Of a stretch of DNA of 64,000 nucleotides, positions 50,852 through 57,159 are shown piece after piece. Below the pieces are notes generated by a model, which saw only the letters and a list, made by a program, of their open reading frames with translations, searched no databases and was not told where the DNA came from. The DNA comes from Clostridium sp. (lineage in GTDB: Bacteria; Bacillota; Clostridia; Lachnospirales; Lachnospiraceae): the NCBI GenBank assembly GCA_018377235.1, contig JAGZZT010000014.1:77064-141063 (forward strand), in the 5' to 3' direction. The first letter of the stretch is position 1. Each line of letters begins with the position of its first letter. A program made the translations under genes and the position numbers.

Positions 50852-51231
50852 ACTGTCCCCTCCTCCTTCATCGCGTCAAACAGCTCTTCTAATACGTGCT
50901 TAATCTCTTCCTTCGTATATCCCAGACTTCCCATCTGCTCTAAAAATCGGAGAGCCTGTTCTCTGGCCTGTCCGTTTCTGACCTTCTTAATCATCTCCAT
51001 ATCCTGTGTCACGCACCTTCCTGCTGTTCTGTTTGTGATAATCAGTCCCTGGCTCTCTAAATCAGCCATGGCTCTCTGCATCGTATTCGGATTCACCCCA
51101 GCCTGGGCTGCAAATTCCCGGACTGAGGGGAGCCGTTCCCCTGGCTCATAGGTTCCTGCCGCAATCTGAGCGGAAAGCTGCTCTGAAAGCTGTACCCAGA
51201 TAGGCCTGTCATCCGTAATTTTCCATTCCAT
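50848..51231 (-). CDS. GntR family transcriptional regulator, YtrA subfamily
   Basis: The 127-residue product has a winged helix (LSAQIAAGTYEPGERLPSVR; AAQAGVNPNTMQRAMADLES) and only a short C-terminal dimerisation helix, which defines the YtrA group. It is likely an autorepressor of the downstream ABC genes. A dyad that fits its family's operator lies immediately after the -10 box of its own promoter (51306-51354). Confidence 0.92.
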   Translation of the reverse strand: MEWKITDDRPIWVQLSEQLSAQIAAGTYEPGERLPSVREFAAQAGVNPNTMQRAMADLESQGLIITNRTAGRCVTQDMEMIKKVRNGQAREQALRFLEQMGSLGYTKEEIKHVLEELFDAMKEEGTV

Positions 51232-51305
51232 TCTTTCACCTCATTTTCTTCTTTTTGCAGGACTTCCCATCCTGCCGTGTCCGGCTATCTGTATTATTGT
51301 ATTGT

Positions 51306-51354
51306 TGTATTAATTACTTAATACAGTTATACAATAAAAAAAGCCGGCTGTCAA
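51306..51354 (-). promoter_or_regulatory. Promoter and dyad operator of the GntR-ABC operon
   Basis: TTGACA (51354-51349) and TATAAC (51331-51326) are 17 bases apart. Directly adjacent is the dyad TGTATTAA-TTAC-TTAATACA (51306-51325), covering the transcription start, as expected for a GntR/YtrA repressor site. Confidence 0.75.
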
Positions 51355-51376
51355 CCGGATTTTTAACAAATGCTGT

Positions 51377-51437
51377 AAAAAAGGAACGGAGAAAGGATTC
51401 GCGTCCCATCAAGGACACTAAAAAACTTCTCCGCTCC
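51377..51437 (-). terminator. Terminator of the udp-deoB-deoC operon
   Basis: GGAGCGGAGAA pairs with TTCTCCGTTCC (one G-U) across a 33-base loop and is followed by six T on the minus strand, 15 bases past deoC. Confidence 0.7.
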
Positions 51438-51451
51438 TATAACTATTGGAT

Positions 51452-52102
51452 TTACCTCTCGTCCAGCAGCTTAATCAAACGGCTGGTTCCCAAACGATCT
51501 GCGCCCAGTTCAATAAATTTTTCTGCATCTGAAACGCTGGCAATTCCTCCTGCCGCCTTGACTTTCACTCTGCTTCCCACATGCTTTCTCATCAGTGCCA
51601 CATCCTCAAAGGTAGCTCCGCCTGTGGAAAAGCCTGTGGAAGTTTTAATATACTCAGCTCCCGATTCTGTGACAACACGGCACAGTTCCACCTTCTCCTC
51701 CTCTGTCAGAAGACAGGTTTCAATGATAACCTTTAAGAGTTTTCCATGGCAGGCTTCCTTTACCGCCTTGATCTCAGCCAGAACGCCGTCAAAGTTTTTC
51801 TCCTTCACCATTCCCACATTGATCACCATATCAATCTCATCAGCACCGTTTTTCACTGCATCCTCTGTCTCGAAAACCTTTACAGCTGTAGTCATATAGC
51901 CGTTTGGAAATCCAATAACTGTGCAGACAGCCAGCCTGTCTCCCACGTAGTCCTTAGCCCTCTTTACAAAACTGGGAGGAATGCACACGGACGCTGTTCC
52001 ATATTCCATTCCCTCATCGCACAGAGCCTTAATCTGCTCCCAGACAGCTGTCTGCTGAAGCAGTGTATGATCAAGGCGCTTTAAAATTTCCTGTTTTTCC
52101 AT
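51452..52102 (-). CDS. deoC: Deoxyribose-phosphate aldolase
   Basis: DeoC splits 2-deoxyribose 5-phosphate into acetaldehyde and glyceraldehyde 3-phosphate. The 216-residue TIM barrel has the lysine segments LKVIIETCLL (about residues 137-146) and the Schiff-base lysine in VKVKAAGGIAS (about residue 180). Family segments VCTVIGFPNGYMTT and EIDMVINVGM are present. It is last in the udp-deoB-deoC unit, 12 bases after deoB. Confidence 0.95.
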   Translation of the reverse strand: MEKQEILKRLDHTLLQQTAVWEQIKALCDEGMEYGTASVCIPPSFVKRAKDYVGDRLAVCTVIGFPNGYMTTAVKVFETEDAVKNGADEIDMVINVGMVKEKNFDGVLAEIKAVKEACHGKLLKVIIETCLLTEEEKVELCRVVTESGAEYIKTSTGFSTGGATFEDVALMRKHVGSRVKVKAAGGIASVSDAEKFIELGADRLGTSRLIKLLDER

Positions 52103-52114
52103 CTTCTTCTCCTG

Positions 52115-53317
52115 TTATTTCTGAATTTCTTCCAGTCTGGAAGAGCCAATTGTTCCCTCTGGCATAGCCACGCCGAAATTATCTGCAATCGTAGCTCCTA
52201 TCACTGCAAAGGTATCATTTTCTTCCATCTCACCGCCGCAGGTCATGGATGGAGACCATGCGATGAACGGTACCTTTTCTCTTGTATGATCCGTGCCTGT
52301 ATAAGTCGGATCGTTGCCGTGATCTGCCGTCAAAATAAGCAGATCGTCATCCTTCAAAAGAGGAAGCAGCTCTCCCAGCTTCTCATCAAATCTTTCCAGT
52401 TCCTCTGCATAGCCCTTTACATCTCTTCGGTGGCCCCACAGAGCATCGAAATCCACCAGATTGACAAAGCAGAGGCCTGTAAAATCCTTCTCTGCAATCT
52501 CTATCGTCTGCTCCATACCATGGACAGAACTCTTAGACTTGTTGGACTCTGTCAGCCCCTCTCCATCAAAAATATCAAAGATTTTCCCTACAGAGATTAC
52601 ATCATATCCCGCATCCTTCATGGCGTTTAAGGCTGTACGCCCATAAGGCTTTAAGGCGTAGTCGTGACGGTTGGCTGTACGCTTAAACTCGCCCTTTTTC
52701 TTTCCCACATAAGGTCTTGCAATGACGCGTCCTACTTTCCACTCATCTCTCATAGTCAGTTCTCTGGCAATCTCGCAGTAATGGTACAGAGTCTCCAGTC
52801 CCATCGTCTCCTCATTTCCGCAGATTTGAAGCACCGAATCTGCCGATGTGTAGACAATCAGATGGCCTGTGGCAATCTCCTCCTCTGCCAGCTCGTCTAA
52901 AATCTCTGTGCCGCTGGCGCTCTTATTTCCAATGATCGTCCTGCCGGTTCTCTTCTCCAGCTCATCAATCAGTTCCTTAGGAAAGCCTGTATCTGTAAAG
53001 GTCTGAAACGGCTTAGTAATGTGAAGTCCCATCATCTCCCAATGGCCGGTCATGGTGTCCTTTCCGCAGCTTTTCTCCCTCATTTTCATATATTTCCCCA
53101 GCGGGTGCTCCACCGGCGCGTTCTGCTTCATAGGATGAAGATTGGCCATACCCAGTTTTCTGAGGTTGGGAATTTCAAGACTCTCTGACTTTTCTGCAAT
53201 ATGTCCCAGAGTGTCCACTCCTATATCCCCATACTGTGCGGAATCCTCCATGGCTCCCACTCCCAGAGAATCCAGCACGATTGTGAAAATGCGCTTATAT
53301 TTCTTATACTGTCCCAT
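52115..53317 (-). CDS. deoB: Phosphopentomutase
   Basis: DeoB moves phosphate between C1 and C5 of ribose or deoxyribose, linking nucleoside phosphorylase to DeoC. The 400-residue alkaline-phosphatase-type enzyme begins RIFTIVLDSLGVGAMEDSAQ, with metal-binding aspartate. SGTEILDELAEEEIATG carries the catalytic threonine region, and LILTADHGNDPTYTGTDHTR the late metal ligands. A GGAGG ribosome binding site is present. Confidence 0.95.
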   Translation of the reverse strand: MGQYKKYKRIFTIVLDSLGVGAMEDSAQYGDIGVDTLGHIAEKSESLEIPNLRKLGMANLHPMKQNAPVEHPLGKYMKMREKSCGKDTMTGHWEMMGLHITKPFQTFTDTGFPKELIDELEKRTGRTIIGNKSASGTEILDELAEEEIATGHLIVYTSADSVLQICGNEETMGLETLYHYCEIARELTMRDEWKVGRVIARPYVGKKKGEFKRTANRHDYALKPYGRTALNAMKDAGYDVISVGKIFDIFDGEGLTESNKSKSSVHGMEQTIEIAEKDFTGLCFVNLVDFDALWGHRRDVKGYAEELERFDEKLGELLPLLKDDDLLILTADHGNDPTYTGTDHTREKVPFIAWSPSMTCGGEMEENDTFAVIGATIADNFGVAMPEGTIGSSRLEEIQK

Positions 53318-53372
53318 TCTAATTACTGCCTCCTTCTGTCTCTTCTTTCTGTCTTTGCAGTCTTTTCCCTGC

Positions 53373-54152
53373 CTATTTTTCCCTGTCAGCCTTAATCAGG
53401 CTGCGGATTGCCTCTACTGCCACACGGATCGGCGCTTCTGTATCGTGACAAATCTGATTTTCCATGCCCAGTTTCTCTCTCTCCTGGTTTCCTACCACCA
53501 GGAAGTTTGAGCCGCAGCGCACGCCCAGATGAGCGGCTACGATAAAGAGGGCAGCCGACTCCATCTCAGAAGCCTTGCAGCCCAGCCGCTTCCAGGCCTC
53601 CCACTTATTTAACAGCTCATAGCTGACCGGCATCCGCTCCGGATCATGCTGCCCGTAAAAAGCGTCTTTGCATTGAACGACTCCCGTGTGGTACGCAAAC
53701 CCCAGCTTCTTTGCCGCTGCTGCCAGAGCATTAGCCACCTCCAGATCCGCTACCGCCGGAAATTCGATGGGCGCATACTCCTTACTGGTTCCCTCCATGC
53801 GGACTGCGCCTGTAGCGATGACAATGTCGCCTCCTTTTACATTCAGATCGATTCCTCCGCAGGTTCCCACCCGGACGAAGGTGTCGGCTCCGCACTGAAC
53901 CAGCTCCTCCATAGCAATCGAGGCGGAAGGCCCTCCGATTCCAGTGGAGGTGACGCTTACCTTTTCTCCCTCAAGAGTTCCTGTATAGGTCACATACTCT
54001 CTGCTGTCAGCCACCAGAACCGGGTTATCAAAAAACTGGGCAATCTTCTGGCACCGTTTCGGGTCTCCCGGCAGGATCACATATCGGCCCACATCCCCTT
54101 TTCTAATCTGTAAATGATACATTAAACCGGCTTCTCCTGAATAATTCTGCAT
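53373..54152 (-). CDS. udp: Uridine phosphorylase
   Basis: The enzyme phosphorolyses uridine (and likely deoxyuridine) to uracil and pentose 1-phosphate. The 259-residue product has the nucleoside phosphorylase I fold with VILPGDPKRCQKIAQFFDNP, TGIGGPSASIAMEELVQCG and the sugar-binding CKASEMESAALFIV. The GVVQCKDAFYGQHDPERMP insert favours uridine over purine substrates. AAGGAG precedes the ATG. First of the three-gene nucleoside catabolism unit. Confidence 0.88.
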   Translation of the reverse strand: MQNYSGEAGLMYHLQIRKGDVGRYVILPGDPKRCQKIAQFFDNPVLVADSREYVTYTGTLEGEKVSVTSTGIGGPSASIAMEELVQCGADTFVRVGTCGGIDLNVKGGDIVIATGAVRMEGTSKEYAPIEFPAVADLEVANALAAAAKKLGFAYHTGVVQCKDAFYGQHDPERMPVSYELLNKWEAWKRLGCKASEMESAALFIVAAHLGVRCGSNFLVVGNQEREKLGMENQICHDTEAPIRVAVEAIRSLIKADREK

Positions 54153-54246
54153 ACGCTTCTCCTTTCGATTTTCCTATTGTATATGAAAACACTTGTTTCT
54201 GGCAACGACTTTCTGCCTGTATTTCGTTCTTCCTCCCAGGTTTTCT

Positions 54247-56022
54247 CTATTCTTTCGTGCTCTTCCAGGCCGACGCTGCCTTTTTTAAAAGTTCTTCCGC
54301 TCTGTCCATGCAGGATAAAAGTTCTTTTCGCTCCTCGCTCGTAAGCCGCGTAAGTCCTGAAGACTCTGCGAAAACCGGCGTTTCTTTTATCTTCTCTAAC
54401 GCTTCAAGTGTCTTCTGATACGGCTCTGAAAACGCAGTCTCCTCGCAGCTCCAGTAAGGATCCCTGTCTATTCCCTCTCCAACGATCCAGAGCTTTTCTG
54501 CTTCCCCAGGAAGCTGGTTTCCCTCCTGATCTTCTGACAGCCACTGACCGCAGACCGCCTTTTTTCTGAGAGATGCCTCCGTCACTCCAGCATCCAGACA
54601 GCAGATCACAAATAAATTTCTGTTCTCGCATCCTCTTCTTAATGCCGGGTGGGCAAAGAGAAACGATTCCTGGCGTTCAAAAGAGGAAAGGCTTTTGCTT
54701 TCTTTCAATATCTCCCCTATTCCGCGGTTCACATCCTCTAAAAGACGTTTCCGAAAACTTCCGGCATCTTTTTTCTCCCAGCCGTCCAGCTCGCGCTCAC
54801 GGCCTGTCTTATCTATTCCCAGAAACACCCGTCTGGCCTTTTGGGGATCTCTGTTAAAGACAGGAAGATGTTCCTCCCCCAGCAGACGGATCTGGCTGTC
54901 GTATTCTCCAAGAATTTCCTGATAAACCCGGTCAAAAAGTTTAAGCATCTTCTCCCTTTCATGGCTGGAGGACGCCGTAAAAAACAAGGTCAGGCATTTT
55001 ACTTTCCGCCCTGCTCTTAAAAGTTTCAGCTGCGTTTCAAAGTGAAGCTTCACAGACAGACGGATTTTTTCTTCGACTGGACAGGTCTCTCCCTCCCGCT
55101 CTTCTGGCTGCTTTAAAAAACAGTTCTTAACTGCTCCCTGTTCCAGAGCAGACGCTCTTGCCAGGCTGAAAATCCTGTTTTCCCCGACTGCTGTCTTCGA
55201 CTCAAAGCGCAGTGTAAACAGAGGATTCAGCCCTTCCAGTGCCTGAAACGCCTTAGAGCTTTCCTGAAGTTCTGAAACTCCTCCTTCTGATCCTGGTTCA
55301 TCCAAAATCACCACTGGTCTTACAGCCCTTATATCGTCCCACAGCACCTGGCCATACTCGTCAGCAGCCCTCAGACGATTTGTCCCCCTGTTAAAGGTCT
55401 GAATATTCATAATGCAGACAGAAAGTCTCTTAGACTCTACCAGCCGTGTACTGACCTCCCTTAAATTTTCTCCGCGGCATGAAAAGCTGCATTCTGACAG
55501 GCTGGGATATCCGAGTTTTGAAAAACAATCTGAAAATTTTCTCACTGCTTCCGCCAGCTTAAGCCTGTCTGCCACAGACGGAACTGCCACAATAAATTTC
55601 AAAAGGCCGTAAACCCGATTCAATTCCAGCAGCGTCCGAAGAAGCACGAAGCTGCGTCCTTCTCCCTCCGGCATCTCCATGGAAATGTCCAGTCTCTCAT
55701 CTCCCATCCGGCCTGTCTGAACAATACCATTTTCCCGCTGAATCCTCCTCATATTTTTCCACAGCAGTTCTCCTGCATTCACTGCCGGGTTCTTCACTGG
55801 AAGGCCAAAACCAGGAAGACAGATTCTGGCAGTATCATCCAGATGTCCCTTTTCTTCTGCCTGCTCCTCTCCGGTTTTTGAGTCTTCTGGTTTTCCCATT
55901 CCTGAATAGTCTGCTCCTGAATCCTCTGTGTCAAATGTTCCGCGAAACAGATGAACCACCGATTTTACTGCCTTTGTCTGCCAGGGGGCTTCCTTTCCTT
56001 TCACCGCTCTGTACCGTTTCAT
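54247..56022 (-). CDS. Degenerate type III restriction Res-like SF2 helicase
   Basis: The intact 591-residue frame aligns by eye, in order, with the helicase part of type III restriction Res subunits. WQTKAVKSVVHLFRG (about residues 14-28) is the Q-motif-like start. EMPEGEGRSFVLLRTLLELN (about residues 116-135) stands where Res has METGTGKT, so the Walker A lysine is arginine. VVILDEP (about 237-243) matches the DEPQ box, and LNPLFTLRF the following motif. FLFAHPALRRGCENRNLFVI matches motif V, but motif VI, normally QEIGRGLRL, reads KAVCGQWLS without its arginines. The C-terminal nuclease domain is absent and no Mod gene is nearby. It has its own ribosome binding site and promoter. Helicase activity is unlikely; function unknown. 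Confidence 0.75.
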   Translation of the reverse strand: MKRYRAVKGKEAPWQTKAVKSVVHLFRGTFDTEDSGADYSGMGKPEDSKTGEEQAEEKGHLDDTARICLPGFGLPVKNPAVNAGELLWKNMRRIQRENGIVQTGRMGDERLDISMEMPEGEGRSFVLLRTLLELNRVYGLLKFIVAVPSVADRLKLAEAVRKFSDCFSKLGYPSLSECSFSCRGENLREVSTRLVESKRLSVCIMNIQTFNRGTNRLRAADEYGQVLWDDIRAVRPVVILDEPGSEGGVSELQESSKAFQALEGLNPLFTLRFESKTAVGENRIFSLARASALEQGAVKNCFLKQPEEREGETCPVEEKIRLSVKLHFETQLKLLRAGRKVKCLTLFFTASSSHEREKMLKLFDRVYQEILGEYDSQIRLLGEEHLPVFNRDPQKARRVFLGIDKTGRERELDGWEKKDAGSFRKRLLEDVNRGIGEILKESKSLSSFERQESFLFAHPALRRGCENRNLFVICCLDAGVTEASLRKKAVCGQWLSEDQEGNQLPGEAEKLWIVGEGIDRDPYWSCEETAFSEPYQKTLEALEKIKETPVFAESSGLTRLTSEERKELLSCMDRAEELLKKAASAWKSTKE

Positions 56023-56050
56023 TCTTTCGCCTCCCTCCCCTAAATCTATT

Positions 56051-56085
56051 AAAATGATTATATCATTTTCAGGAAAAAATTGAAA
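56051..56085 (-). promoter_or_regulatory. Promoter with dyad before the Res-like gene
   Basis: TTTCAA and a perfect TATAAT (56057-56062) are 17 bases apart on the minus strand. The -10 box lies inside the dyad AAAATGAT-TAT-ATCATTTT (56051-56069), a plausible repressor site. Confidence 0.6.
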
Positions 56086-56142
56086 TCCGTATCCTTGCTT
56101 TTTACGTCTTTTTTGAAAAATCGAAAAAAATCAAAAAAGTGC

Positions 56143-56170
56143 TTGCATTTTTTTTAAAGTATGATATACT
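56143..56170 (+). promoter_or_regulatory. Strong promoter in front of the truncated tRNA copy
   Basis: TTGCAT and TATACT are 16 bases apart. The expected RNA would start about 30 bases before the tRNA fragment. In the right arm the same -35 remains, but the -10 box is deleted. Confidence 0.7.
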
Positions 56171-56208
56171 ATCTAAGTCGACAGCGAGCGGCATAAAACA
56201 ACATAGAA

Positions 56209-56263
56209 GGCCTGTTGGTCAAGCGGTCAAGACGACGCCCTCTCACGGCGTAAACCCGGGTTC
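56209..56263 (+). pseudogene. Truncated tRNA-Glu(CTC) fragment
   Basis: The first 55 bases are identical to the complete tRNA at 56935-57006, including the D arm, anticodon arm (CTC) and half of the T arm. The match stops at GGGTTC; the rest of the T stem and the acceptor strand are missing. It cannot fold into a tRNA in this orientation. Confidence 0.9.
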
Positions 56264-56290
56264 AACCTTATATTTTCCTGCAGCGTTCTT

Positions 56291-56821
56291 CTATTTTTCC
56301 CACATTTCGTCATGCACCTTTGCAGTCTCTATCTCCTCCAGACTGTGAGACTCCGGACGCTTCTTTGACACGCCAACAGACAAAATTGCTTCCAGACGGT
56401 ACTGCTCCGGAACATGGAGAAGCTTTCTGCAGAATTCTTCTGTGGTCATTCCATTCCTGGCAGTTCTAAGTCTGCCCTGAATCCAGCAGCTCCCCAGCCC
56501 CAGGCTGTCTGCCATCAAATGCATATTGCTCATCACAATGGAGCAGTCCTCTGTCCACACATCTGTTTTTTCAGGATCTGCAAACACCAAAATAGCGCAT
56601 CCTGCCTTTTCCAGCATATTGGCAGCTCCCTCCCGGCATTGAATCAGCTCTTTCAGTGTATCCCTATTTTGAACTGTCACAAGCTCCCATGGTTTTCTGC
56701 TGCGCCCGGATGGAGATAAAAGGCCTGCTGCTAAAATCTGTTCCAGATATTCTTTCGGAATCGGCTCTCCCGTATATTCTCTGACGCTTCTTCTGTGTTT
56801 CAGCATTTCCAGTAAGTCCAT
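56291..56821 (-). CDS. Nitroreductase family protein
   Basis: The start at 56821 (MDLLEMLKHRRSVREYTGEP) has AGGAGG upstream. The 176-residue flavoprotein has RRSVREYTGEPIP, then LLSPSGRSRKPWELVTV where nitroreductases bind FMN and substrate, and the late LGLGSCWIQGRLR. It would reduce nitro groups or quinone-like compounds with NAD(P)H. The gene is the only one between the two arms of the tRNA-Glu inverted repeat, and it ends 28 bases from the left arm. Confidence 0.88.
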   Translation of the reverse strand: MDLLEMLKHRRSVREYTGEPIPKEYLEQILAAGLLSPSGRSRKPWELVTVQNRDTLKELIQCREGAANMLEKAGCAILVFADPEKTDVWTEDCSIVMSNMHLMADSLGLGSCWIQGRLRTARNGMTTEEFCRKLLHVPEQYRLEAILSVGVSKKRPESHSLEEIETAKVHDEMWEK

Positions 56822-56899
56822 ATTCGTTCCTCCTGTTTTCTTGACGTCAGTGAACAGAGTCGTCTCTCCTTCTCTCACACAGACGCTGTTTTTATATAG

Positions 56900-56929
56900 C
56901 AAAAAGAACCAGACTTTTTTCTGGTTCTT
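56900..56929 (-). terminator. Terminator of tRNA-Glu
   Basis: AAGAACCAG pairs with CTGGTTCTT over an eight-base loop and is followed by T, starting six bases past the tRNA 3' end. Confidence 0.75.
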
Positions 56930-56934
56930 CCAAA

Positions 56935-57006
56935 TGACCTGTCCGGGAATCGAACCCGGGTTTACGCCGTGAGAGGGCGTCGTCTTGACCGCTTGACCAA
57001 CAGGCC
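56935..57006 (-). tRNA. tRNA-Glu, anticodon CTC
   Basis: The 72-base gene folds fully: acceptor GGCCTGT/ACAGGTC, D stem GTC/GAC, anticodon stem ACGCC/GGCGT with loop CTCTCAC, T arm CCGGG-TTCGATT-CCCGG and discriminator A. CCA is not encoded. Upstream, the -35 TTGCAT is retained, but the bases that hold TATACT in the other arm are missing, so no good -10 box is visible in this orientation. Confidence 0.93.
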
Positions 57007-57075
57007 TTCTATGTTGTTTTATGCCGCTCGCTTACCATACTTTCAAAAAAATGCAAGCACTTTTTTGATTTTTTT
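56952..57075 (-). repeat. Inverted repeat, right arm (promoter-less, with intact tRNA)
   Basis: This arm matches 56124-56263 in inverse orientation over 124 bases, with one T-to-G change and a 16-base net loss that removes the -10 region. The uninterrupted identical block covers the tRNA 5' flank and about 55 bases of the tRNA. Confidence 0.9.
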
Positions 57076-57159
57076 AAACTTTATTTTATTCTCCGAAATT
57101 CAGACAAAGTCGGAAGCTTTCCAGGCATTGACAAATCTGCTGGAAAGCTCCCCTCTCCT

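Larger units (their letters stand above)
56124..56263 (+). repeat. Inverted repeat, left arm (promoter plus tRNA 5' part)
   Basis: This 140-base stretch recurs inverted at 56952-57075. The two arms are nearly identical except that this arm keeps 16 bases containing the TATACT box that the right arm lacks. Between the arms lies the nitroreductase gene. Confidence 0.9.

Noticed and set aside
51255..51899. 214-codon plus-strand frame over the deoC terminator and gene
   Set aside because: Antisense to deoC and through the terminator; no start signal.
54170..54230. Fourth copy of the shared loop motif (GGCA-ACGACTTTC-TGCC) upstream of udp
   Set aside because: Only part of the motif matches and the stem is four base pairs; not above chance.
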